DNA of 64,000 nt from SSF14 sp046331245 (GTDB taxonomy: Bacteria > Actinomycetota > Acidimicrobiia > Acidimicrobiales > Microtrichaceae). The notes under the pieces were generated by a model that saw only the letters and a list, made by a program, of their open reading frames with translations, was not told where the DNA came from and searched no databases. Every line of letters begins with the position of its first letter. Within the stretch, counting starts at the first letter, position 1. Shown piece after piece: positions 1 to 7,963 of the stretch. The position numbers and the translations under genes are program-made. The stretch spans positions 310,001 through 374,000 of the forward strand of contig JAXLRH010000003.1 in the NCBI GenBank assembly GCA_046331245.1. Direction: 5' to 3'.

Positions 1-324
1 ACCGTGCGGACGGCGGCGGAGCTCGCGGCGATCGTCGCGGCGAACCCCTACGTCGACCGCACCGACGACCCGACACGCCTGCACGTCATCTTCACCGTCG
101 GCGGTGCGGTGCCCGACCTCGGCTGGTACTCGCCCGACGACTACGCCCCCGAGGAGGTGGCCGTCGTCGACGGCGAGACCTACCTCTTCCTGCCCGACGG
201 CATCGGCCGGTCCAAGCTCGCGGCCGACGTGACCCGTCGCTCCGCGAAGACCGGTGGCGGCACGGCGAGGAACTGGCGATCGGTCCTCACACTCGCGGAC
301 ATGTCGGCGGCCCTCAGCGCTTAG
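1..324 (+). CDS. DUF1697 family protein, C-terminal part
   Basis: The reading frame is open from the left edge and stops at TAG 322-324, so only the last 107 or so residues are present. The AAELAAIVAANPY stretch and the terminal TARNWRSVLTLADM segment match the C-terminal half of DUF1697 proteins, small cytosolic proteins of unknown biochemical role. The stop codon lies inside the predicted -10 hexamer of the next gene, which starts 9 bp later. Family assignment is from remembered motif pattern; the N-terminal half lies outside the window. Confidence 0.7.
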   Translation, partial: TVRTAAELAAIVAANPYVDRTDDPTRLHVIFTVGGAVPDLGWYSPDDYAPEEVAVVDGETYLFLPDGIGRSKLAADVTRRSAKTGGGTARNWRSVLTLADMSAALSA

Positions 325-327
325 TCT
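322..327 (+). promoter_or_regulatory. predicted leaderless -10 (TAGTCT) for P450
   Basis: TAGTCT ends 6 nt before the ATG at 334 and there is no Shine-Dalgarno sequence. This is the TAnnnT-N6-start layout of leaderless actinobacterial mRNAs. The first three bases are also the stop codon of the upstream DUF1697 gene. Confidence 0.5.
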
Positions 328-333
328 CGGTCC

Positions 334-1590
334 ATGACCGTCACGAACGACCGACTCGAGGGCATCGACCTGCTCGCCGGCACCTGGGGGCGCGGCGTCC
401 CCCACGACCAGTTCGACATCCTGCGCCGCGAGGCGCCGGTGTACTGGCATCCCGAGCCGGCCGATCGTGGCCCCGGCTTCTGGGCCGTCACCAAGCACGA
501 CGACGTGCGCACCGTCAGCCGCGACAGCGAGACGTACTCCTCCGAGCTCGGCGGCACGTTCATCCCCGACCAGGACGAGGAGGCCCTCGCCCAGCTGCGG
601 CTCACGATCCTCAACATGGACCCGCCGAAGCACCACCGCTATCGCCACCTGGTGTCGCGCGGGTTCACGCCCCGGGTCATCGGCAAGCTGGTGGACGACA
701 TCGGGCAGCGGGCCGCGAAGGTCGTCGACGACGTCATCGAGCGCGGCGAGTGCGAGTTCGTCGAGGACATCGCCGCCCAGGTCCCCGTGCAGATGATCTG
801 CGAGATGATCGGCCTCGAGCCGGAGCAGTGGCCGCGCATGTTCGAGATCTCGAACCAGCTCATCGGCTCCATGGACGACCCCGACTTCCAGGTGGAGGAG
901 GGCGAGCAGATGCTCGCGGCGATGGAGATCTACGCCCTCTGCGACGAGGTCGCCGCCGATCGCCGCAAGAACCCCCGCGACGACATCATGACGGCGCTGG
1001 TCAACGCGGAGATCGACGGTGAGCGGCTCGACGACCTCGAGCTCAACCTGTTCTTCGTCACCCTGGTCGTGGCCGGCAACGAGACCACGCGCAACCTCAT
1101 CAACCACTCGATGCTGGCGTTGATCGATCACCCCGACCAGGCGCAGCGACTCCGCGACGATCCCTCCCTGTGGGACACCGGCGTCGAGGAGATGCTGCGG
1201 TGGGGCAGCTCGATCCACAACTTCCGGCGCACTGCGAGCCGCGACGTCGTGCTCCGTGACACCCCGATCGCCGAGGGCGACAAGGTGGTCATCTACTACG
1301 CCTCCGCCAACCGCGACGAGGACGTGTTCGAGGACCCGCACCGCTTCGACGTCGGCCGCACCCCGAACGACCACGTGACGTTCGGGGGCGGCGGCGTGCA
1401 CTACTGCCTGGGTGCGAGCCTCGCCCGCACGGAGATCCGGGCCACGATGCGTCAGCTCGTGGAGCGGATCCCGGATCTGTCGCTGGCCGGTCCCGTCGAC
1501 CGGCTGCACTCGGACTTCGTGAACGGGGTGAAGCGCATGCCCGTGCGCTTCACCCCGGGTCCACGACTCAGTGGATCGGCGTCGAGCTGA
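334..1590 (+). CDS. cytochrome P450 (CYP125/142/124-like)
   Basis: A 418-residue soluble P450 that would use ferredoxin-delivered electrons to hydroxylate a lipid-like substrate. All hallmarks are present: I-helix AGNETT at 247-252 (the acid-alcohol pair is ET), ExxR at 286-289, and the heme loop FGGGGVHYCLG at 350-360 with Cys358 as thiolate ligand. The NFRRTASRD segment near 296-304 resembles bacterial sterol and branched-lipid P450s (CYP125, CYP142, CYP124), so a sterol or terpenoid side chain is a reasonable guess but not proven. No ferredoxin gene is adjacent. Its 3' end overlaps the convergent lipoprotein gene by 23 bp. Confidence 0.9.
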   Translation: MTVTNDRLEGIDLLAGTWGRGVPHDQFDILRREAPVYWHPEPADRGPGFWAVTKHDDVRTVSRDSETYSSELGGTFIPDQDEEALAQLRLTILNMDPPKHHRYRHLVSRGFTPRVIGKLVDDIGQRAAKVVDDVIERGECEFVEDIAAQVPVQMICEMIGLEPEQWPRMFEISNQLIGSMDDPDFQVEEGEQMLAAMEIYALCDEVAADRRKNPRDDIMTALVNAEIDGERLDDLELNLFFVTLVVAGNETTRNLINHSMLALIDHPDQAQRLRDDPSLWDTGVEEMLRWGSSIHNFRRTASRDVVLRDTPIAEGDKVVIYYASANRDEDVFEDPHRFDVGRTPNDHVTFGGGGVHYCLGASLARTEIRATMRQLVERIPDLSLAGPVDRLHSDFVNGVKRMPVRFTPGPRLSGSASS

Positions 1591-2515
1591 ACACCGGGCT
1601 CGGCGACACGTAGCACGAGGTCGGCACCGTGATGCCGAACAGCACGATCAGCACGTTGAAGGTGATGCCCGGGTTCGAGTAGCTGTTCCCGGCCAGGATC
1701 GTGTCGATCGTCGAGTTGACCGCGCCCGTGGCCTTCAGCGTGAGCGTGATGGTGGGCAGCGTCGCCACCGTGCCGGCGTTGAGGTTGCCCGGGACCGTGA
1801 GGGTGATGATGCCCGCGGACTGGACGACCGTCGGGGTGCCCGTGCCGATGTTGGAGGCACCGCTCAGCGTCGCCGAGACGAAGCTGCTGTTGGCCGGAAC
1901 CGGGAACTTGATCTTGACCTGGTTGAGGTTCTGCAGCGTCTGACCGCCGGCCGACGTCGGGATCGTCATCGGATCGGGCGTGATCTTCACGACGAAGTTC
2001 GAGCCGGCCGTGACGAACGAGGGCGCCACGGTGGTGATGCCGGTGTTGTTCGCGCTGGTCTGCGTCTGGCCGAGGGCCGTGCCCTGGCACGACGTCGCGA
2101 GCGCCGTGTACTTCGTGATGCTGGTCGCCGGTGCCGTCGTGGTGGTCGTGGTCGGCGGGATCGTCGTCGTCGACGTGGTGGTGGTCGTCGGCGGGATCGT
2201 CGTCGTCGTGGTCGTCGTGGTGGTCGTCGTCGTCGTCGACGTGGTGGTGGTCGTCGGCGGAATCGTCGTCGTGGTGGTCGTCGTGGTCGTCGGCGGGACC
2301 GTGGTCGACGTCGTGGTGGTGGTCGGGGGTGCCGTGGTCGTCGGCGCGATCGTGGTGGCCGGCGTGGTGGTCGTCGGCGCGATCGTCGTCGCCGGCGCGG
2401 TGGTCGTGGTACCGCCTCCGCCGGTGTCGGGCACGCAGGCCGCCAGCATGGCGCCTCCGGCGAGCAGTGCCGCAGCACTCATGGCGCGGCGCGCCGCGAA
2501 TCCCCGTCCAGTCAT
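1568..2515 (-). CDS. Thr-rich exported lipoprotein
   Basis: A 315-residue predicted lipoprotein. The start ATG at 2515 follows a good GGAGGGG ribosome binding site; an open extension upstream lacks one. An Arg-rich n-region and hydrophobic stretch lead to a LAAC lipobox, followed by about 100 residues almost entirely of Thr, Pro, Ile and Ala that should form an extended, possibly glycosylated wall-spanning linker. The C-terminal ~190 residues, from about SITKYTALATSCQG onward, look like beta-sandwich sequence (many VT/IT alternations, two Cys) and I do not recognise the family. The 5' UTR contains a perfect 8-bp hairpin (2532-2552). Confidence 0.75.
   Translation of the reverse strand: MTGRGFAARRAMSAAALLAGGAMLAACVPDTGGGGTTTTAPATTIAPTTTTPATTIAPTTTAPPTTTTTSTTVPPTTTTTTTTTIPPTTTTTSTTTTTTTTTTTTTIPPTTTTTSTTTIPPTTTTTTAPATSITKYTALATSCQGTALGQTQTSANNTGITTVAPSFVTAGSNFVVKITPDPMTIPTSAGGQTLQNLNQVKIKFPVPANSSFVSATLSGASNIGTGTPTVVQSAGIITLTVPGNLNAGTVATLPTITLTLKATGAVNSTIDTILAGNSYSNPGITFNVLIVLFGITVPTSCYVSPSPVFSSTPIH
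2115..2415 (-). repeat. low-complexity Thr-codon repeat
   Basis: Degenerate GTC/GTG/GGC triplets on the plus strand encode the poly-Thr linker of the lipoprotein on the minus strand. Blocks such as GTGGTGGTCGTCGGCGGGAT recur four or so times. The tract is prone to length change by slippage and produces long artefactual Val-rich or Arg-rich ORFs on the other strand. Confidence 0.8.
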
Positions 2516-2531
2516 GTTGTCCCCTCCGTCA

Positions 2532-2552
2532 GAGCCGGCGCTGTGCCGGCTC
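2532..2552 (-). promoter_or_regulatory. 5' UTR hairpin upstream of Thr-rich lipoprotein
   Basis: GAGCCGGC and GCCGGCTC form a perfect 8-bp stem with a 5-nt loop, just upstream of the GGAGGGG ribosome binding site. It could stabilise the mRNA or act in control; no function is known. Confidence 0.4.
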
Positions 2553-2609
2553 ACCCATCGGCGAGAGTAACGCACTCCGGTGACCGGTGTTCACCTCACG
2601 GGCGAATCG

Positions 2610-3815
2610 TCAGCGGGAGCCCTTCGGGTGCACGAGCTTCGTGTCGACCTTCACCGCCGGCGTCGAGCTCGGTGCTTTCACGAAGGCGAAGCCGTACGGG
2701 TCGGCGGCGGCGAGGTTCACGCCGTAGCCGAGGTCGGCCAGCGAACCGATCGTGACGGCGCTCATCGGGTTGGACCCGACGTCGATGTAGCCCGTCATCA
2801 GCTCGGCGTTGAACACCGACTCACGCCAATGGCTGTCGGCGGTGCCGGGGCCACCCGAGTTCTCGACGGGGATGGAGGTGCCACCGCCGATCGCCTGCCA
2901 GGCGCCGTCGGCGACCTGTCCGGTGAACTCCGGGTCGGCCGTGCCGGCGCCCGTGAGGGTGGGCGACGACCACACGGTGCCGAAGCCGAGCACGTGGCCC
3001 ATCTCGTGGAGGATCACCGCGTCGAGGAGGCCACCGGCCTCGAGCGACGCGACGTCGGCCACGTCGAACTGCATCACGCCGTACAGGGGCAGCCCGCCGA
3101 CGGTCCGCGTGTAGCACGGGCCCGCCTGGCCGAGGATGGAGCCCACGCCGTCGATCGGTGCGATGGCGGCGTCGATCAGCACGTCGTCGATCGAGCCGCT
3201 GAAGGCCGGGGCGCCCGTGCCGCAGTCGTCGGCGGGGATCGTGAGGTTGGTGTCGGCGAGCCCGGTGCGGATCGCCTGGGACCACCGGGCGGCGGCGGAC
3301 GTGAAGGCCGCCTGCTGGCTCGGGGTCATGGTGCCGTCGATGCGGACCGTGATGTTGAACGCGTCGGCCGCGGGGGCCGTGACCGTGACCGTCGACGTCG
3401 TGATCACCGGCGGCGCGACGCCGTCGCTCACGAAGAGCTTGATGGTCTGCGTGCCGACGTTCGAGAAGCTGGCCGAGCGCATCGACGCAGAGGTGCAGCC
3501 CTGGATCGTCATCTCGTAGAAGCCGTTGTTGTCGAGGTCGAGCATGCACACGAGCGACTGGCCGTCGACATCGCTCACGTTCCATCGGATCGCGGTGGTG
3601 AGCGGCGACTGGCCCGAGGACGTGACCGCACCGAAGCTCGACACGACCGGCGCGTGGTTGTTCGCCGGGTCGATGCTGGTGGTCGTGGTCGATCCGCCGC
3701 CGGTGGTGGGAGGACACGCCGTCGCGGCAACCGCGACGAACGCGAGCGCAGCCCAGCGTGCGAGGGCTCGAGGAGCGCGCTTCGGTCGCGACGAAATCGA
3801 CGTGCGGGTGGTCAT
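2610..3815 (-). CDS. leishmanolysin-like zinc metalloprotease lipoprotein
   Basis: A 401-residue exported protein starting at ATG 3815 behind a GGGGGAG ribosome binding site. Residues 1-34 are a signal peptide ending in a TAC lipobox (Cys34). Residues 50-150 form an Ig/PKD-like module (DVDGQSLVCMLDLDNNGFYE resembles those folds). The protease core carries HEMGHVLGFG at 270-279, supplying two zinc His and the catalytic Glu. The third His is probably in DSHWRE (His329), followed by NAELMTG, which fits the leishmanolysin (M8) HW...ELMTG signature with its Met-turn. Likely a surface-tethered endopeptidase. The substrate is unknown, and no inhibitor or secretion gene is adjacent. Confidence 0.8.
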   Translation of the reverse strand: MTTRTSISSRPKRAPRALARWAALAFVAVAATACPPTTGGGSTTTTSIDPANNHAPVVSSFGAVTSSGQSPLTTAIRWNVSDVDGQSLVCMLDLDNNGFYEMTIQGCTSASMRSASFSNVGTQTIKLFVSDGVAPPVITTSTVTVTAPAADAFNITVRIDGTMTPSQQAAFTSAAARWSQAIRTGLADTNLTIPADDCGTGAPAFSGSIDDVLIDAAIAPIDGVGSILGQAGPCYTRTVGGLPLYGVMQFDVADVASLEAGGLLDAVILHEMGHVLGFGTVWSSPTLTGAGTADPEFTGQVADGAWQAIGGGTSIPVENSGGPGTADSHWRESVFNAELMTGYIDVGSNPMSAVTIGSLADLGYGVNLAAADPYGFAFVKAPSSTPAVKVDTKLVHPKGSR

Positions 3816-3912
3816 ATGGTCTCCCCCTGAACAAGTGCTCCCCGCACCATAGGCCGGGTCGGTGTCGGGCGGAAGACGAAAGTCGCGTGCCCGTGCGGCG
3901 CACGTCCGGCGG

Positions 3913-4887
3913 TCAGGGCGTCGGATCGAGGCGGGCAGGCAGCCCGAAGAGGGGGAACAGCCGTGGGTCGAGGAAGTGGTGGAGGCCGGTGATCGCGCCG
4001 TCACGGGTCTCGATGACCTGGATCGCGAAGGGCTCGTGGCCGCCGTCCGCCGCCCGCTTGTAGGCGCCGAACGCCGCCGTGCCGTTCGCCGACGTCGGCA
4101 GCAGGCGCGAGCCCTCGCACGCCGCGCCCTGGCCCGTGTACCAGGCGGCGATGTCACGGGTGCCCCGGAGCCACATGTCGAACGGCGGCATCGTGAACGT
4201 GGCGTCGTGGTGGATCACCGACACGAGCTCGCGGATGTCGTACCGCTCGAACGCGTCGACGTAGCGGTCGAGCAGGGCCTGGTCGTCGGGCGACGGCGTC
4301 GTGTCCCAGCCGGCCGCCGACAGGGCGGCGTCGCTGTCGCCGAGCGTCGCCCGACCGCGCTGGAGTGCGCTGTTGACCGACGCGACCGAGGTGTCGAGGA
4401 GCTCGGCGACCTCCTCGGCCTTCCAGCGGAGCACCTCCCGCAGGAGGAGCACGGCGCGCTGACGCGGGGGAAGGTGCTGGAGCGCGGCGATGAAGGCGAG
4501 GCGGATCGACTCGCGTGACTCGGCGAGCTGTGCGGGGTCGTCGGCGACGGGCAGCCACGCGTCGGGGACGGGCAGCACCCACTCGTGCGCCGGGTCGGGC
4601 GGCGCGAGGAGCGTGTCGGCGGAGCCGGCCGGCCCCAGGTCGACGGGCGTGGCCCGGCGGCTGCGACCGCGGAGCGCGTCGAGGCACACGTTGGTGGCGA
4701 TGCGGTACAGCCACGACCGCAGCGACGACCGGCCCTGGAACCCGTCGAGCGACCGCCAGGCGCGCACCATCGTCTCCTGCACGGCGTCCTCGGCCTCGAA
4801 CGCGCTGCCGAGCATGCGGTAGCAGTGGGCCGTGAGCTCGCGGCGGTGCTCCTCGGTGCGGGCCTGCAGGTCCTCGCGCTCGCTCAT
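3913..4887 (-). CDS. ECF sigma factor with C-terminal SnoaL-like domain (SigX5/SigG-type)
   Basis: A 324-residue sigma-70 family factor. Region 2 spans about residues 16-80 (AHCYRMLGSAFEAEDAVQETMVRAWRS) and region 4 about 137-182 (LPPRQRAVLLLREVLRWKAEEVAELL). The last ~115 residues form a SnoaL/NTF2-like domain, the layout of the TIGR02960 group that includes mycobacterial SigG. In such factors the C-terminal domain rather than a separate anti-sigma factor is thought to modulate activity, and no anti-sigma gene is adjacent. The ATG at 4887 lies 10 bp after the stop of the DUF2804 gene, so the two are probably cotranscribed. Confidence 0.88.
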   Translation of the reverse strand: MSEREDLQARTEEHRRELTAHCYRMLGSAFEAEDAVQETMVRAWRSLDGFQGRSSLRSWLYRIATNVCLDALRGRSRRATPVDLGPAGSADTLLAPPDPAHEWVLPVPDAWLPVADDPAQLAESRESIRLAFIAALQHLPPRQRAVLLLREVLRWKAEEVAELLDTSVASVNSALQRGRATLGDSDAALSAAGWDTTPSPDDQALLDRYVDAFERYDIRELVSVIHHDATFTMPPFDMWLRGTRDIAAWYTGQGAACEGSRLLPTSANGTAAFGAYKRAADGGHEPFAIQVIETRDGAITGLHHFLDPRLFPLFGLPARLDPTP

Positions 4888-4897
4888 CCCGGCACGC

Positions 4898-5941
4898 TCA
4901 GAACCGGATGAACTTCTGCTCGCCCATCCCGAAGAAGCCGCCGACGTCCACCGTTCGGCCGTCGCCGAGCTCGATGGTGCCGTCGAAGTGGCCGAACGGC
5001 CCGTAGTAGTCGGCGAGCACGCTGCGGGGGCCGACGTGCTGCTCGTTGCGCACGGTCGGCTCGAACGTGACGTCGACGCGCCCCTCGCGATCGGTGATGC
5101 GCCACGGCCGGTGCACGCCGTGCGGTCGCTCGAACGTGACGGCGGGCAGGCGGTGCACCTCGTCGCCCCAGAACACGGCGTTCTCGTTGAAGGTCGACGG
5201 GTCGCGCACCTGGTTGGCGGTGAGGTTGAACGCGATGCGTGGCTCGCCGGGCGGGTGGCGTGCACCGGTGACCCAGTCGTAGCGCATCGGCGACGGGTAG
5301 TGGCCCTTGTGGTCGTCGAGGATGAGGAAGGAGTCGGCGTCGTCGAACGTGACCTCGGTGTCGCCGAACACGAGGCGGGCGGACGCGGCCATCACGCACT
5401 TGTCGGAGTACAGGGGCATGCCGTCGGGGAACGGGTGGCAGATCACGAGGTGTGCGCCCTCGGACCCGCCGCAGCGGCCCTCGACCGTGAGCGACATCGA
5501 CGAGTGGTGACCGTCGGCGGTGGCCGAGGCGGTGACGCCGAGCCGGCCGGCCGGGACCTCGTTGTCGACGCGGATCGACAGACCACGGAAGGAGCCCGAG
5601 GAGTGGGTGCCGTCGAGGCCCGACGCGATCGAGAGCACCGGCGACGGCACCTTGTGCTGCCACCGCCACGACTCCCCCGTCGCCGTCTCCACGACGACGA
5701 TCTGGAGCAGACCCAGCAGCTTCGCGTCGTACACCGCGCCCAGCACGAAGTAGCGCTCGTCGCCGAGCTGAAAGGCCTGCCACTCCTTGAGCCGGCTGCC
5801 GTGCCAGCGCCGCGCGGGGCCCGACCAGCGGGCGAGCAGGTCGACGTCGGCGACGGGGCCGTCGTAGGTGCCGAACCGGAAGCCGTCGGCGCCGACGAGT
5901 GACGCGGGCGCCGGATGTCTGACGAGAGCGGGTGCGGGCAT
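4898..5941 (-). CDS. DUF2804 family protein
   Basis: A 347-residue soluble protein. The segment PRIAFNLTANQVRDPSTF and the following FNENAVFWGDEVHRLP are typical of DUF2804. The family has an all-beta, lipocalin-like appearance and no assigned reaction; some members sit near lipid or cell-envelope genes. There is no signal peptide. It is the first gene of a likely two-gene operon with the ECF sigma factor. No Shine-Dalgarno sequence precedes ATG 5941, but TACCGT lies 6 nt upstream, so the mRNA is probably leaderless. Confidence 0.75.
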   Translation of the reverse strand: MPAPALVRHPAPASLVGADGFRFGTYDGPVADVDLLARWSGPARRWHGSRLKEWQAFQLGDERYFVLGAVYDAKLLGLLQIVVVETATGESWRWQHKVPSPVLSIASGLDGTHSSGSFRGLSIRVDNEVPAGRLGVTASATADGHHSSMSLTVEGRCGGSEGAHLVICHPFPDGMPLYSDKCVMAASARLVFGDTEVTFDDADSFLILDDHKGHYPSPMRYDWVTGARHPPGEPRIAFNLTANQVRDPSTFNENAVFWGDEVHRLPAVTFERPHGVHRPWRITDREGRVDVTFEPTVRNEQHVGPRSVLADYYGPFGHFDGTIELGDGRTVDVGGFFGMGEQKFIRF

Positions 5942-5947
5942 CCCGCA

Positions 5948-5953
5948 ACGGTA
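5948..5953 (-). promoter_or_regulatory. predicted leaderless -10 (TACCGT) for DUF2804-sigma operon
   Basis: Read on the minus strand, TACCGT is followed by 6 nt and then the ATG at 5941. No ribosome binding site is present. Confidence 0.5.
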
Positions 5954-5963
5954 GCCCGGGCCC

Positions 5964-6016
5964 CTGACAGCGGACCGGCGGACGGTCCAGCGGCGACCGA
6001 TGAGTTTCGCTGTCAG
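5964..6016. promoter_or_regulatory. 9-bp inverted repeat upstream of ABC exporter
   Basis: CTGACAGCG (5964-5972) and CGCTGTCAG (6008-6016) are perfect inverted copies 35 bp apart, lying between the divergent DUF2804 and exporter genes. Two half-sites spaced this way could bind a regulator through looping, or each arm could be one operator. No regulator gene is adjacent. Confidence 0.35.
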
Positions 6017-6084
6017 TGGTCGTCGTCATCATGGTCACGTCGCACCGGTCCGCCCTCGGGCCGGCGGAATCACGAGGAGCATGC

Positions 6085-7041
6085 ATGTCAGCGATCATCG
6101 AGGCCCGAGGCCTCACGAAGGCCTTCGGCGAGACGCGAGCGCTCGACGGCCTGGAGTTCTCGGCCGAGTCGGGCCGGGTCACGGCGCTGTTGGGTCCCAA
6201 CGGCGCCGGCAAGACCACCTTCATCAGCGCGGTGGCCACGCTGCTACGCCCCGATGCGGGCGAGCTGCGGGTCGCGGGCATTGACGCGCTGGCCAATCCT
6301 CGCGCCGTGCGCCGGGTCATCGGGCTCGCCGGCCAGTACGCGTCGGTCGAGCCGGCCATGACGGGGTTGGAGAACCTCGAGATGGTGGCTCGCCTGTTCG
6401 GGCTCGATCGGGCGTCCTCCCGGCGCGCCGCGGCCGAGGTGCTCGAGCGGCTCGGCCTCACCGACGCCGGCGGTCGCGTCGTGCGCGACTACTCGGGCGG
6501 CATGCGTCGCCGGCTCGACCTCGGTGCCAGCCTCGTCGGTCGCCCTCGGCTCCTCCTGCTCGACGAGCCCACCACCGGGCTCGATCCCCGCAGCCGCAGC
6601 GAGCTGTGGGAGGCCATCCGCGACCTCGTGTCGGACGGCACCGACGTCCTGCTCACCACCCAGTACCTCGAGGAGGCCGACCAGCTGGCGCGCGACGTCG
6701 TCATCGTCGACCACGGGCGGGTGATCGCGTCGGGCACGCCCGACGAGCTGAAGGACCAGGCCGGCCGCGACGTCATCGAGGTGCGTCCGCGCTCCGCCGG
6801 GCACGTCGGCGTGGTCGCCGAGGTGCTCGCCACGGTCGCCGCCGAACATCCCCGCACCGACGGCGACAGCCATCGGGTCACGGCCACGGTCGACCGCGGC
6901 GCCGAGGACCTCGCCACGGTCGTGCGCGTGCTCGACGAGCGCGGCGTGCCCGTCGACGACATCGGTCTGCGGCGGCCGACGCTCGACGAGGTCTTCCTGG
7001 CGCTCACGGGCGAGGCCATCGACGGCGAGGCGGCCGCATGA
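6085..7041 (+). CDS. ABC exporter ATP-binding protein (DrrA-like)
   Basis: A 318-residue nucleotide-binding subunit. It shows Walker A GPNGAGKTT near residue 35, an ABC signature in DYSGGMRRRLDLG, Walker B LLLLDEPTTGLDP and a switch His region TTQYLEE. The C-terminal ~80 residues (from about IEVRPRS) match the extension of the DrrA/daunorubicin-resistance class. The start at 6085 has an AGGAG ribosome binding site; an open extension upstream lacks one. With the ABC-2 permease downstream it should form a dimeric exporter for an amphipathic drug, lipid or glycolipid. Its stop overlaps the first codon of a 24-codon ORF by ATGA. Confidence 0.9.
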   Translation: MSAIIEARGLTKAFGETRALDGLEFSAESGRVTALLGPNGAGKTTFISAVATLLRPDAGELRVAGIDALANPRAVRRVIGLAGQYASVEPAMTGLENLEMVARLFGLDRASSRRAAAEVLERLGLTDAGGRVVRDYSGGMRRRLDLGASLVGRPRLLLLDEPTTGLDPRSRSELWEAIRDLVSDGTDVLLTTQYLEEADQLARDVVIVDHGRVIASGTPDELKDQAGRDVIEVRPRSAGHVGVVAEVLATVAAEHPRTDGDSHRVTATVDRGAEDLATVVRVLDERGVPVDDIGLRRPTLDEVFLALTGEAIDGEAAA

Positions 7042-7112
7042 GCGCCAGGACATCGCACGTCCGTCCCGACCATCGCATCCTTCCGACCACCATCCGAGAG
7101 GCCCGCTCATGA
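7038..7112 (+). CDS. 24-codon bridging ORF inside the exporter operon
   Basis: The ATG at 7038 overlaps the TGA of the ATPase gene (ATGA), and its own TGA at 7110-7112 overlaps the ATG of the permease gene (again ATGA). The peptide begins MSARTSHVRPD and ends TIREARS; it is basic, lacks a membrane segment and is not recognised. A GAGAGG ribosome binding site for the permease lies within it. It may be a real small protein or simply a device that carries ribosomes from ATPase to permease and fixes their ratio. The double overlap is directly visible; translation is inference. Confidence 0.5.
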   Translation: MSARTSHVRPDHRILPTTIREARS

Positions 7113-7963
7113 CCGCCACCACCATCGACACGACCCAGGGCATCGCCGGCACGGCGCACGGCGCCGTCCACGACGCGGCAGGCGCCGGCTTCCTCACCAC
7201 GGCGCTCACCACCGGGCGCCGCAGCATCCTGCAGTTCTTCCGCACGCCGCAGCTGCTGATGATGGGCACCATCCAGGGCCCGCTGTTCCTCCTGATGTTC
7301 CGCTACGTGTTCGGCGGCGCCATCTCCACCGGTGGCGCCATCAACTACGTCGACTTCCTGGTGCCGGGCTTCCTCGTCACGGTCATCCTCTGGACGGGCA
7401 TGGGCGGCGCAGCGGGGGTCGCCGAGGACTCGAGCTCGGGCGTCTACGACCGGCTTCGGTCGCTGCCCATCCCCCGCAGCGCGGTGATGGTCGGGCGATC
7501 GCTGGCCGACATCACGCTCGTCGCGTGGGGCCTGCTGGTCACCGGCACGGTCGGGTTCCTCGTCGGGTTCCGGGCGCACGGCAGCATCGGCTCGACCGTG
7601 CTGGCCTTCGGGCTCATCCTGGTCACCGGCTACGCGTTCACCTGGATCTTCATCACGATGGGCCTCATCGCCGGCAACGCGCAGGCGGCGCAGGGCCTGT
7701 CGATGCTGGTGGTGCCGTTCTCGTTCGTGTCGAGCGCGAACGTGCCCGTGAAGTCGATGCCCGGGTGGATGCAGCCGTTCGCCGCGAACCAGCCGGTGAG
7801 CGTCATCATCAACGCGGTGCGCAGCCTCATGCAGGGCGGCACCGAGGTGGTGGGCATCGGCCACACCACCGGCTACTGGGTGGGCCTGAGCCTCGCCTGG
7901 TCGCTGGGCATCTTCGTGGTGTTCAGCCTGCTGGCGAGCTCACGCTTCGCCCGCACCAAGTAA
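7109..7963 (+). CDS. ABC-2 type exporter permease (DrrB-like)
   Basis: A 284-residue polytopic membrane protein with about six hydrophobic helices. The segment SGVYDRLRSLPIPRSAVMVGRS, between helices 2 and 3, is the conserved cytoplasmic loop of ABC-2 permeases of the DrrB class. The N-terminal ~30 residues are cytosolic. It pairs with the DrrA-like ATPase encoded 67 bp upstream and is translationally coupled through the intervening small ORF. The substrate cannot be read from sequence. Its 3' end overlaps the convergent SGNH hydrolase gene by 24 bp. Confidence 0.88.
   Translation: MTATTIDTTQGIAGTAHGAVHDAAGAGFLTTALTTGRRSILQFFRTPQLLMMGTIQGPLFLLMFRYVFGGAISTGGAINYVDFLVPGFLVTVILWTGMGGAAGVAEDSSSGVYDRLRSLPIPRSAVMVGRSLADITLVAWGLLVTGTVGFLVGFRAHGSIGSTVLAFGLILVTGYAFTWIFITMGLIAGNAQAAQGLSMLVVPFSFVSSANVPVKSMPGWMQPFAANQPVSVIINAVRSLMQGGTEVVGIGHTTGYWVGLSLAWSLGIFVVFSLLASSRFARTK

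Noticed and set aside
1980..2570. Val/Gly-rich plus-strand ORF
   Set aside because: Antisense reading of the poly-Thr codons of the lipoprotein.
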